A stretch of 10,475 bases of DNA. Source: Deltaproteobacteria bacterium. Lineage in GTDB: Bacteria; Desulfobacterota_B; Binatia; UBA9968. The stretch covers positions 1-10,475 of the forward strand of contig VBKY01000126.1 in the NCBI GenBank assembly GCA_005879255.1. Direction: 5' to 3'. A program made the translations under genes and the position numbers. The notes under the pieces were generated by a model that had not been told where the DNA came from, searched no databases, and saw only the letters and a program-made list of their open reading frames with translations. Shown here piece after piece: positions 1-9,834 of this stretch. Numbering within the stretch: position 1 is the stretch's first letter; each line of letters opens with the position of its first letter.

Positions 1-212
1 ATGTCGACTTTACCTGGGACGAGGGATGCCCAGTCTTTTCCCAGGGAGTGAAGAGTTGTACCCGAGTCGAGCGGCGACACCTGTGAGCCCGCCGATGATC
101 CAGTTCGTACGCTTGGAAAGGGGAGTCAAGATCCGGAGTTTCAGAAAGTATATCTAAAGCTCATCGACGAAGACCCGATCCCGGTCATGCCCGATGAGAT
201 GGAAGAACGCGT
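1..212 (+). repeat. Diverged dispersed repeat R1, copy A
   Basis: This stretch aligns with 8993-9192 (copy C); its first 60 bases also align with 2092-2151 (copy B). It may extend left of the window. It opens with ATGTCGACTTTACCTGGGAC and carries a block near 100-165 that matches copy C with scattered substitutions. Against copy C it has about 28 extra bases near 157-184. Frame 1 reads like a decayed coding sequence: it opens MSTLPGT, hits a TGA at 49-51, and later is open through EFQKVYLKLIDEDPIP and PDEMEERVMVTI to a stop near 226-228. Copy C keeps the same frame open for most of its length. I do not recognise the product. It is orientated opposite to the neighbouring permease gene, whose stop lies about 40 bases beyond. 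Confidence 0.7.
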
Positions 213-253
213 CATGGTGACGATCTAAGTAATGTAATCAGCCAGCAATGAGC

Positions 254-1087
254 TTATTTCGCGTTGACAGGTGCGAGCCTCGGCTTGTGCGGCTCCCCGG
301 GGCGGAGCGTCAATTGCGCTGCCGGCGAGAAGGCACGCGTTCGGATAAGCAGCGTGACAACCAGGCCCGCTATGCCCGATGCCCCTAAGATCATGGCGAC
401 GATGATAAACTGGTAGATGCCTGCATAGATCGGACTGGCACCCGACACCATCATGCCGGCCATCACGCCCGGTATCCAAACCAAGCCCAGCGACTTGAGC
501 ATATCAAGACGCGGAAGGAGACTGGCGTAAACCGCGCTTTGTACATAGGGCGCAACTGTCACTGCCGGCTCAGCCCCAAGTGCTAGGGCCGCCTCTACCT
601 GGCCAACGTGTGCCGTGACATCGGCGCTGAATCGCTCGATCGACTGCGCACACGCGTTCATAGCGTTGGCGATGATCATGCTGCCCACAGGCACTAGGAT
701 CGCGATGGCAGGGTTGAGCGTCCCGGTCGCGAGCATTCCAGCAATTACGACGCCCGCTCCCGCCGCGATCGCATAGAAACAGAGCAGCAGCGCGTCCTTT
801 ATTCCCTGAGCGCGGCGCGAGGCAGTCACGGCAGCCGCAAACGTCATGGCCAGCAGGATGAGCATGCCGACCAACGCATTTCCGTGCAGCAGTAGAGCCA
901 ACACCATACCCACGAACACCATCTGCACAAGGCCCCGCACCAGTGATAGCACTGTTTCGCGCTCCACGTGCACAGCGAACCGCCGGCAGATGAGCACAAC
1001 AGCAAGGCACAGTGTGACGGCACCTGCCGCCTGGGCCATTCCCATACGGACGTCGCTGCTCAGGCTCTGCATCAAATCAGCTAGCAT
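254..1087 (-). CDS. fetB: FetB-type (UPF0014) ABC transporter permease
   Basis: Integral inner-membrane permease of the UPF0014/FetB family, predicted 277 aa (E. coli FetB is about 260 aa). It should pair with the ATPase encoded just upstream. In E. coli, FetAB is linked to iron export and resistance to oxidative stress; the substrate here is inferred. Six or seven hydrophobic segments are visible. Family-like stretches include GLVQMVFVGMVL, MTFAAAVTASRRA, VGSMIIANAMNACAQSIERF, the cytoplasmic EAALALGAEP loop that would contact the ATPase, and GLVWIPGVMAGMMVSGASP followed by a YQ pair. The start at 1087 gives MLADLMQSL, has GGAG at 1094-1097 six bases upstream, and overlaps the ATPase stop by 11 nt, indicating translational coupling. 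The frame stays open back to 1189, but that extension lies within the ATPase gene and looks unlike protein. The tail of about 25 residues is polar and proline-rich. No terminator was seen after the stop. Confidence 0.9.
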   Translation of the reverse strand: MLADLMQSLSSDVRMGMAQAAGAVTLCLAVVLICRRFAVHVERETVLSLVRGLVQMVFVGMVLALLLHGNALVGMLILLAMTFAAAVTASRRAQGIKDALLLCFYAIAAGAGVVIAGMLATGTLNPAIAILVPVGSMIIANAMNACAQSIERFSADVTAHVGQVEAALALGAEPAVTVAPYVQSAVYASLLPRLDMLKSLGLVWIPGVMAGMMVSGASPIYAGIYQFIIVAMILGASGIAGLVVTLLIRTRAFSPAAQLTLRPGEPHKPRLAPVNAK

Positions 1088-1850
1088 GTGACACTCCATT
1101 CGTTGGAACAATCGCGACCAGCTTGCCGGCTTCCAGGTACATCGTGCGGTCGGCGATGCGGGCGGCCTGCTGCATGTTGTGCGTAACAATCACGCAAGTC
1201 ATCTGCCGCTCGCGGATGACACCCAGCACAAGCTCCTCGATTCCGCGCGCTGATGCTTCATCGAGGGCCGAGGTGGGCTCGTCCAACAGCAACACCTCCG
1301 GAGAGTTCGCCAGGGTGCGCGCTAGCGACACGCGTTGCGCCTCGCCCCCCGATAGGGTGCTCACGTCGCGATCCTGGTAGCCGGGTAAGGCAACGCGATC
1401 GAGCAGCGCTTTGATCTGCTCCTGCGACATGGTCTCATGGCGTTGTAGGGGACCGAAGGCGATGTTCCCGGCCACGGTTCCCGGGAACAAGTAGGCCATC
1501 TGCATGACCATCCCGATCCGGCGCCGCAATTCTCGTGGCGCTATGGCACGATAGTCCTCACCGCCGAGCAGCACCGTACCGCCCGTTGCCTCATCGAGCC
1601 GGTTCAGCAGCCGCAGGAAGGAAGATTTCCCCGCCCCGCTCGGACCAACGACCGCGAGCACCTCGCCTTTCTGCACTTGCACGCTGATATCGCGCACCAG
1701 AACCTTGTCCACGACAGTGCGGGAGAGATTCTTGGTTTCGACCGCTAGAGCTTGAGCCGCCCAGTCCGTAGGGCGACGGTCAGCTTCTTCGGGCGCATAT
1801 TCTGCGTATGCGATGACCGGAGCGGATTTGATGGGCGTTGCATGCGACAT
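1077..1850 (-). CDS. fetA: FetA-type ABC transporter ATP-binding protein
   Basis: Cytoplasmic ATPase subunit that powers the FetB-type permease, 257 aa. All motifs of an active ABC ATPase are present: Walker A GPSGAGKSS at residues 69-77, Q-loop glutamine at 117 (VMQMAYLFPGTV), signature LSGGEAQR from 166, Walker B VLLLDEP at 186-192, and the H-loop histidine at 224 (VTHN). The ABC domain begins near residue 38, so there is an N-terminal extension of about 35-40 residues not found in E. coli FetA (about 225 aa). I chose the start at 1850 (MSHATPIKS) because GGAAAG lies seven bases upstream. An in-frame ATG at 1880 (MSVLKLESKN) would add 10 residues but has only a poor ribosome site. Alone it could pass for a phosphate or amino-acid importer ATPase; the neighbouring UPF0014 permease decides the call. 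Confidence 0.88.
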   Translation of the reverse strand: MSHATPIKSAPVIAYAEYAPEEADRRPTDWAAQALAVETKNLSRTVVDKVLVRDISVQVQKGEVLAVVGPSGAGKSSFLRLLNRLDEATGGTVLLGGEDYRAIAPRELRRRIGMVMQMAYLFPGTVAGNIAFGPLQRHETMSQEQIKALLDRVALPGYQDRDVSTLSGGEAQRVSLARTLANSPEVLLLDEPTSALDEASARGIEELVLGVIRERQMTCVIVTHNMQQAARIADRTMYLEAGKLVAIVPTNGVSHAS

Positions 1851-1857
1851 GTTCTTG

Positions 1858-1863
1858 CTTTCC
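1858..1863 (-). promoter_or_regulatory. Ribosome binding site choosing the fetA start
   Basis: On the minus strand GGAAAG sits seven bases before the ATG at 1850. The alternative ATG at 1880 has only a G-rich run directly against it. This favours the shorter protein. Confidence 0.5.
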
Positions 1864-1942
1864 AGTTTCAAAACAGACATTCCCCGCTGGTACCCCGTGA
1901 CGGCTCATCGGAACTTTGCCTGGCCCGGGTTCTCGGCTTGAT

Positions 1943-2158
1943 AACGGGAAAAACAGCAACGCATGTGCCAGAACAGATTGATGTCCCGAAGGTCTAAAAA
2001 TAAACGGATCAGGAGCGTCTGCATATGGTGCAGCTTGGTTTCGGACCGATTGTGAAGAAGATCCACTGACTACTTATCGGCACGTGTCGAAATGTCGACT
2101 TTACCTGGGACGAGTGATGCCCAGTTTTTTATCCGTGCTTGAAGAGTTGTGCACTTTA
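1943..2158 (+). repeat. Diverged dispersed repeat R1, copy B
   Basis: This stretch aligns with 8843-9053 (copy C) over about 210 bases with substitutions and a few single-base indels. The longest identical run is 23 bases, at 2101-2123 against 9002-9024. Also shared are the block around 1961-1985 (plus frame VPEQIDVPKV then stop, against MPEQIDVRNV then stop in copy C) and the block around 2036-2071 containing TTGGTTTCGGAC. The part equivalent to copy A begins at 2092. Similarity stops near 2158; the second half seen in A and C is absent and unrelated sequence follows. The copy lies immediately upstream of fetAB on the other strand, so any fetAB promoter must lie in or beside it. I saw no convincing -35/-10 pair. 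Confidence 0.75.
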
Positions 2159-2305
2159 TCTCGATCCAGAAATCGTCACGCTTTTCAAAATATCAACGAG
2201 CCAGGTCCTTTACGGTCTCGTTAACAGGCGCAAGGGTTGAACGCTCGGCGTGAGCACATCGCGCAGTAAAGAATTTATAAGCTGACCGTCCCTGAAAAAA
2301 TTTGC
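2159..2305. other. Intergenic stretch with no recognised feature
   Basis: It lies between R1 copy B and R2 copy B, where copy C instead has the second half of R1. Both strands contain only short open frames without a ribosome site or family resemblance. It seems less GC-rich than the flanking operons, with AT-rich patches near 2182-2192 and 2268-2280. Confidence 0.5.
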
Positions 2306-2371
2306 TGCGAGTGCCAAGACTCGCGAGCCATTTAGGCACGCCTCTACACGACTTGAAAGATTGATAAGATT
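2306..2371 (+). repeat. 66-bp direct repeat R2, copy B
   Basis: This matches 9195-9260 base for base except at three positions (63 of 66). It begins with a perfect hairpin: GCGAGT at 2307-2312, loop GCCAAG, ACTCGC at 2319-2324. After that comes an interrupted palindrome around AGGCACGCCT at 2334-2343. Its function is unknown. The plus frame ASAKTREPFR is open in both copies, but all three differences would change amino acids, so there is no sign of coding constraint. Confidence 0.8.
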
Positions 2372-2495
2372 CGATCACGGCCGGTAGAAATGAGTGCGAA
2401 GTCTCGGGGCTTCGTGCCCACGAAAGGTGCGCAGTGATCCGGCGTGAAGAGTCAGACCGTATCTTGTAGCCCCCGCGAAACTCGCCCAATCTTCT
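2372..2495. other. Intergenic stretch with no recognised gene
   Basis: This lies between R2 and the efflux operon terminator. It contains a short inverted repeat, TTCGT/ACGAA, at 2411-2424. The minus-strand open frames here have no family resemblance and read through the terminator hairpin, so I do not call a gene. Confidence 0.5.
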
Positions 2496-2539
2496 GAAAA
2501 TGAAGAGCGCCCCGGCGTGTGGCTCGCACACCGGGGCGC
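2496..2539 (-). terminator. Rho-independent terminator of the efflux operon
   Basis: GCGCCCCGG at 2507-2515 pairs perfectly with CCGGGGCGC at 2531-2539. Four further pairs (TGTG/CACA) follow after a two-base bulge, leaving a five-base loop. Reading on the minus strand, the stem is followed by TCTTCATTTTC, a moderately T-rich tail. It lies about 70 bases after the adaptor stop codon, as expected for the end of this operon. Confidence 0.65.
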
Positions 2540-2610
2540 GTGCATCCATATAGCATACACAGTGCGATCGCTCTCGGAATGGTGCGGACTCTGCTCATCA
2601 GCTTCAGTTC

Positions 2611-3890
2611 TCACTTGCTCGCGGGTGCCGGTTTCGCATTCACTCGAGTTCCGGCGCGTAATTCATCTGTACCGCTCACGGCAATCTGATCGCCTGGACT
2701 CAGAGCGCCAAAGACTTCAACCAGGTCTTTTCCGTTGTCGCTCATTGACGCGCCGCGTTTGACATCAACCCATTCCGTCACGCCGTCACGGATGCGAATC
2801 ACGAAGCTACGCTCGGTGGTTGTCGCGATGGCCGAAGGGGTAACGAACATTGATGGATTCGGTCTACTAACCGGCCAGATGACCTCGGGGAACATACCCG
2901 GCGCGAGCCGCCTGTTCGGATTACTCACGTCGAGTTCCACCGGCATCGTCCGCGTCTTCGGATCGAGCGCATTGCTGATCCGCTGCACGATGCCGCTGAA
3001 GGTTTCACCCGGAAAAGACGGGAGGGTGAAACTTATCTTCGCGCCGGGCTCGATGCTGGAGATGTTTGCTTCAGGAACCGGCACGACGAGGCGCAGTCGA
3101 GAGACCTGCTGCAACCGCAGCATCGGCGGATTCGTCTGGCTACTCACCGGGCTGGCCAGGCTGCCCTGATGAACATTGCGTTCGGTGATGACGCCGTCAA
3201 AGGGCGCGGTGATGCGGAGGTAGTCTTCGATGCTCTGAGAGGAACGCGCCGCATCACGTAGGGCGCGTTCGTTCTCTTCAATCGCCTTGACCTCCGCCTG
3301 CGCCGCCGCCTCGTTCGCGTTCCAGAGCTGAACGCGGGCGCGTCCGGCCTCGGCCGCACGCTGCGCGATCTCCAGGTCATTGCCCGCGACGACGCCGGGC
3401 GTGGCCGACGCGGCTCTCATTCTCTGGTAAGTCGCCTCGTCCGCGGCCAGCTTCGCTTCGGCTTCGAGGCGCTGCGCGCGGATACCGCCGATTTTGGACT
3501 GAGCTTCGAAGCGCTGCGACCGCGTGGCGCGCACTCTGGCATCAGCTTCGCCGCGCTGCGTCTCGAGTTCCGGCGCGCGCAACCGGACGAGCAACTGTCC
3601 CTGCTTCACCTCCGAGCCGCGATCAACGTTGATGACTTCGACAAAGCCCGGCACTTTGGCGTAAAGCGCAGTGTCTTGATAAGCCTGTAATTCGCCGGGC
3701 AGGCGAACCTGCTGGTTCAGTTCGCGCGATTCGACCGTGGTGACTATGACAGTCGGTATCTGCGCTGGGGTGGCGGCCTGTGGGGCCGCAGTCTGCGGTT
3801 TCTGCCCAAAGCTGGAGTAGGCGCTCAGGCCGACGGCCGTTACCATCAGGGCGAGACCACCGATCATCAATTTGCGAGACATCTGCTTCG

Positions 3891-3894
<4 letters not shown>
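2611..3894 (-). CDS. RND efflux periplasmic adaptor (membrane fusion protein, HlyD/AcrA family)
   Basis: Periplasmic adaptor of 427 aa that bridges the RND pump and the TolC-like channel of the same operon. Residues 1-30 are an N-terminal anchor or signal ([20 protein letters not shown]) with no lipobox cysteine, so it is probably not a lipoprotein. The first lipoyl half-motif is [21 protein letters not shown] near residues 76-96. A long charged, alanine-rich alpha-helical hairpin follows (about 110-220), then the second lipoyl half ([20 protein letters not shown]). The beta-barrel follows, with the membrane-proximal domain ([13 protein letters not shown] onward) to the end. The ATG overlaps the pump's stop in a 4-nt ATGA, indicating translational coupling; GAGGGAG lies just upstream. 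An ATG four codons downstream is a minor alternative. The substrate cannot be read from the sequence; no metal-binding histidine or methionine cluster is visible. Confidence 0.92.
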
Positions 3895-7067
<3,173 letters not shown>

Positions 7068-7069
7068 GT

Positions 7070-8482
7070 TTACTGTGTTCCTTTGATGGGTGTCTTCGCC
7101 ACCTGCTCCAGAAATGGTTTGAGGTCGCCCTGCAGCTTTGCCGCAGCCAGCAATGCGCGCCATACCGCCAGCCGCGCTACCGCATCGTCAATCTCAGCCT
7201 GCGCCAGCAGCCGGTACGCTTCGGCAACTTCGGTGATGTTCGTCAAGCCAAATTCGTAGCGGGTATCAGAGCGTGTCGACGTTTCCTGCGCGGCTGTGAG
7301 CTGGATGGGAGTGTTCTCAGCGATCCGGCGCGCGGAATCGATCAAGGTGCGCGCCCGCGCGTCTTGCGTGGCGAGCGCCTGAATGACCTGATCGTAGCGC
7401 GCCTGTTCTGCCTGCGCGTTACTGGCTTCAGCTTTGCTCCGCGCGCGAAGCCCGAAGATGTCGAAGGCCGAAAAAGTTATCGTTATACCCGTCGCCCAGT
7501 TGAAGGTGTTGGGATAGAAGCCTCTGCCGTTATCGAAAGTGCCATCGAGCCTGGCGCTGGTGCCGCGTCCGAAAACGGCGGTTTGCCAGTCGAATCGCGG
7601 ATACCAGGAGCGATCTAAAACTGTTTCGCGCGCTCGCACGGTCTCAATCGCGGCTGTTTGCGCGAGCGCGAGCGGATGAGCGGCGAGATTGGTCGGCGGC
7701 GATGGCGGCGCCGGCGGTACAGCAAGCAGCGGGCCGGGATCAATTGTGACTGGAGCTCCGCCTTGGCCGATGGTCTGGGCCAAATCGGCTCGCGCGAGCT
7801 CGGCGCTTTGCTGCGTTTGGATCAATTGATTTCTCGCGGCGGCCAGCTCGGCATCCGCGCGCGAGGCATCGACACCAGGTCGCAGTTGATTGTCTACCAG
7901 CGTGTGGACGGCTTTGGCGAAGATTTGCATCCGCTCAACGTTGGCCTGCGCGGCGCGCACGGTCTGCTCATTTGCCAGCAAGGTCAGAAAGGCATCGGCC
8001 GCCGCCGCGCTCACATCGAGCCGTGTTACGGTCTCACCTGCCTGGGCCTGATCGGTCAGTGCGCGCGCCAGATCGATATTCGCTTTCCGCAAACCAAAAT
8101 CGAACGGTTCCCACGAAAGCAGCAGGCCGCCGGCGCTGCCCCAGGCACTCTGCTTGGTGGTTCTGTCAAAGACGGGGCCCGTAATCGGGGGTATAGTCGA
8201 TTGTGGCAGCAGCAGCCCGGTGACGTTATTGCGCGTGCCGCGGTTCTGCTGCCAGAGCAGATCGGCGCGCGGCAAATAGGCGGTGCGCGCCAGCTCAACG
8301 CCGGCGCTCGCGGCTTGCGATTGAGCCTGCACAACGCGAACCGCGGGATAGGCGCTCAACGCTTGCTCGACCGCTGTGTTCAGGTTCAGTGGCGGCTGCG
8401 GCGACTCTTGCCCCAGAGAAAGAGCCGGCTGAAAGAGAGGAAGTAGACAGAAAAACAACTGCCCGATGATCATCTTCTTCAT
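7070..8482 (-). CDS. TolC-like outer-membrane efflux protein
   Basis: Outer-membrane factor of 470 aa that forms the exit duct of the tripartite pump. It begins with a signal peptide ([25 protein letters not shown], hydrophobic core about 6-22) with no lipobox cysteine, so it is TolC-like rather than a lipoprotein of the OprM type. The mature part opens with [17 protein letters not shown], typical of the family, and shows the internal duplication of the OEP fold. Long alanine- and glutamine-rich helices (about 130-245 and 340-460) flank strand segments such as [15 protein letters not shown] and [17 protein letters not shown]. The ATG at 8482 has a strong AAGGAGG seven bases upstream. It is the first gene of the operon; many RND operons place the outer-membrane gene last. 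No clear promoter is visible in the 40 bases before it. Confidence 0.92.
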   Translation of the reverse strand: MKKMIIGQLFFCLLPLFQPALSLGQESPQPPLNLNTAVEQALSAYPAVRVVQAQSQAASAGVELARTAYLPRADLLWQQNRGTRNNVTGLLLPQSTIPPITGPVFDRTTKQSAWGSAGGLLLSWEPFDFGLRKANIDLARALTDQAQAGETVTRLDVSAAAADAFLTLLANEQTVRAAQANVERMQIFAKAVHTLVDNQLRPGVDASRADAELAAARNQLIQTQQSAELARADLAQTIGQGGAPVTIDPGPLLAVPPAPPSPPTNLAAHPLALAQTAAIETVRARETVLDRSWYPRFDWQTAVFGRGTSARLDGTFDNGRGFYPNTFNWATGITITFSAFDIFGLRARSKAEASNAQAEQARYDQVIQALATQDARARTLIDSARRIAENTPIQLTAAQETSTRSDTRYEFGLTNITEVAEAYRLLAQAEIDDAVARLAVWRALLAAAKLQGDLKPFLEQVAKTPIKGTQ

Positions 8483-8489
8483 AGGTGAG

Positions 8490-8496
8490 CCTCCTT
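8490..8496 (-). promoter_or_regulatory. Strong Shine-Dalgarno for the efflux operon
   Basis: On the minus strand AAGGAGG sits seven bases before the ATG at 8482. It fixes the start of the outer-membrane gene and is the strongest ribosome site in the operon. Confidence 0.75.
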
Positions 8497-8524
8497 CAGG
8501 GATCTGGTCTTTAAAACCGAGTTA

Positions 8525-8710
8525 TCACTGTCGGTCGGCGATCGGCAATTCGACACGAAAGCGACTCCCGGTTTCAGCGCTCTCCACTGGTGAGGCTGCC
8601 TCCGTGCGCCGTCACGATCGACTTGACAATCGCCAGGCCCAGTCCGGTGCCTGCCATCTGGCACGCCGCGCTTTGTCAGCGCGATAGAATCGCTCAAAGA
8701 GAGATGCGAC
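8525..8710 (-). pseudogene. Frameshifted 3' remnant of a sensor histidine kinase
   Basis: Three minus-strand pieces in different frames reconstruct the last 60 or so residues of a histidine kinase ATPase domain. First is LFERFYRADKARRA (F box, from 8710); then GTGLGLAIVKSIVTAHGG (G2 box); then ETGSRFRVELPIADRQ and a TGA at 8525-8527. One frameshift falls near 8655-8660 and another near 8583. The N and G1 boxes, phospho-acceptor domain and membrane part are absent, so the gene is both truncated and frameshifted and cannot make a kinase. The stop is 42 bases before the outer-membrane gene start on the same strand. A two-component gene therefore once sat directly upstream and may have controlled the efflux operon. 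Frameshifts could in principle be sequencing errors, but the missing upstream part could not. Confidence 0.82.
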
Positions 8711-8842
8711 AGGGTGGGACCCACCCTCTGGCTGGTAATTCTGATCCGAGAACTGGTCGTGCTGCTTCGCCTTTTTTTTGTTGGATATGTTGTTCGACGC
8801 AAGCGCTTTGCATCGAACGGGTTCGTTGCCCGTTTCCAATTA
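8711..8842. other. Junction between kinase remnant and repeat R1
   Basis: Homology to the kinase is lost here and R1 copy C has not yet begun. A run of eight T lies near 8772-8779, and the small inverted repeat CGAACGGGTTCG near 8814-8825. Reading the minus strand gives a low-complexity, non-protein-like sequence. I see no gene. Confidence 0.5.
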
Positions 8843-9192
8843 CACGAGGGAACCCGAGCAACGCACATGCCAGAACAGATCGATGTCCGGAACGTTTGAA
8901 AATGTGCGGATCAGGAGGTCTCATGTGCTGCAGGTTTGGTTTCGGACGGGTTGTGACGAAGATCCCTTGTCGACTTATTGGCAGGTGACGGAATGTCGAC
9001 GTTACCTGGGACGAGTGATGCCCAATCTTTTCATCAGAGAGCGAAGAGTTGTGCGCCTCATTCCGCGTCGAGCGGCGGCACCCGTGGGGTCGCCGATGGT
9101 CCAGTTCGTATCCTTGGAAAGGGTGAGAATCAGGATGCGGAGTTCCAGAAAGAATATCTCTCATGCCCAATGAGATGGAAAAACTCGTGAAA
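8843..9192 (+). repeat. Diverged dispersed repeat R1, copy C (longest copy)
   Basis: This copy joins both halves of the repeat: 8843-9053 aligns with copy B (1943-2152), and 8993-9192 aligns with copy A (1-212). TGTCGAC occurs at 8968-8974 and again at 8994-9000, 26 bases apart, each followed by a related segment. The plus frame from ATG 8993 is open as MSTLPGTSDAQSFHQRAKSC through GPVRILGKGENQDAEFQKEYL. It is then broken, relative to copy A, by loss of about 28 bases near 9160; the frame of the lost tail resumes at MPNEMEKLV (9163). A GGTGA sits upstream of the ATG at 8983-8987. It looks like a decayed gene plus its upstream region, or the end of an old insertion element; I do not recognise the family. 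Confidence 0.75.
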
Positions 9193-9194
9193 TA

Positions 9195-9260
9195 TGCGAG
9201 TGCCAAGACTCGCGAGCCATTTAGGCGCGCCTCTACACGACTTTCAAGATTGATAAGATT
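9195..9260 (+). repeat. 66-bp direct repeat R2, copy C
   Basis: This is the near-identical partner of 2306-2371, in the same orientation, differing at three positions. The hairpin GCGAGT (9196-9201), loop GCCAAG, ACTCGC (9208-9213) is unchanged. The following palindrome is perfect here, AGGCGCGCCT at 9223-9232, where copy B has one mismatch. It starts two bases after the end of R1 copy C and lies downstream of the osmC stop codon. A role as a transcript-end hairpin for osmC is possible, but no T tract follows on either strand. Confidence 0.8.
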
Positions 9261-9304
9261 GTTATGCCAGGCCCTGCGTCTCCACCTACACGTCGCTATA
9301 TTTA

Positions 9305-9733
9305 CTAAAGCAGTTTTGCGTTCAAGCGAATATCGGTTCCGGCCAGCGCCTTCGACACGGGACAGTTCTGTTTAGCGTCCAGCGCATACTTTTGAAATGT
9401 CGCGTCGTCAATGCCAGGAATGTCGGCCTCGGTCTCCAGTTCGATCGTCGTGATGGAAAACCCTTCGCCAATCTTTTCCAGTTTCACTTTTGCGCCGGTA
9501 TGGATGCGCGTCGGCGTGATACCCGCGCGCGAAAGCTGCGCGGTCAGCGCCATCGTGAAGCAGCCGGCGTGAGCCGCGCCGATCAACTCTTCCGGGTTGG
9601 TGGCCGATTGGCCTTCCTCAAATCGGGACTTGAACGAATACGGGCCGTCGAAGGCACCGCTGCCCACTTTCAGCCGTCCGCTGCCTTCGGCCAGATTGCC
9701 TTTCCATTCAGCTTCTGCTTTCCGTGTTGGCAT
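9305..9733 (-). CDS. osmC: OsmC-type peroxiredoxin
   Basis: Cytoplasmic thiol peroxidase of 142 aa (E. coli OsmC is 143 aa) that reduces organic hydroperoxides. The two redox cysteines are present: Cys58 in the NPEELIGAAHAGCF segment (46-59) and Cys124 in KQNCPVSKAL. The conserved arginine of the active site is Arg37 (KSRFEEG) and the glutamate is Glu49. Residues align end to end with E. coli OsmC, including AEWKGNL, PGIDDATF and the NCPVS motif, so this is OsmC proper rather than Ohr. The ATG at 9733 has AAGGAGG four bases upstream (9738-9744). It appears to be a single-gene unit on the minus strand, about 100 bases after the next gene upstream. It fits an oxidative-stress role, which the FetAB type of transporter shares. 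Confidence 0.93.
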   Translation of the reverse strand: MPTRKAEAEWKGNLAEGSGRLKVGSGAFDGPYSFKSRFEEGQSATNPEELIGAAHAGCFTMALTAQLSRAGITPTRIHTGAKVKLEKIGEGFSITTIELETEADIPGIDDATFQKYALDAKQNCPVSKALAGTDIRLNAKLL

Positions 9734-9834
9734 AAAGCCTCCTTTCGACTTGCTGCTGTTTGCTTTGCTGTTTTCAGTGCGGTTCCCGGTAAATCGGCGT
9801 TCCGCTTCCTTGAGTGCCTAGTAGGTTCAAACGA

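Noticed and set aside
2093..2116. In R1, frame reading VDFTWDE resembles the beginning of BrnT-type toxins
   Set aside because: The frame stops at once in copy B, shifts in C, and the rest of the BrnT fold cannot be followed without several frame changes. A match over seven residues is too short.
2193..2614. Minus-strand open frames of 118 and 79 codons downstream of the efflux operon
   Set aside because: They cross the R2 repeat or the terminator hairpin, lack ribosome sites and family resemblance, and look like chance frames in GC-rich DNA.
7658..8446. Plus-strand open frame of 262 codons inside the outer-membrane gene
   Set aside because: It is antisense to a convincing TolC-like gene and has an arginine- and glycine-rich shadow composition.
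8694..9206. Minus-strand open frame of 170 codons across R1 copy C
   Set aside because: It lies antisense to the decayed frame of R1 and overlaps the kinase remnant. Its composition (rich in H, R, S, P) is that of a shadow frame, and copy B does not keep it.
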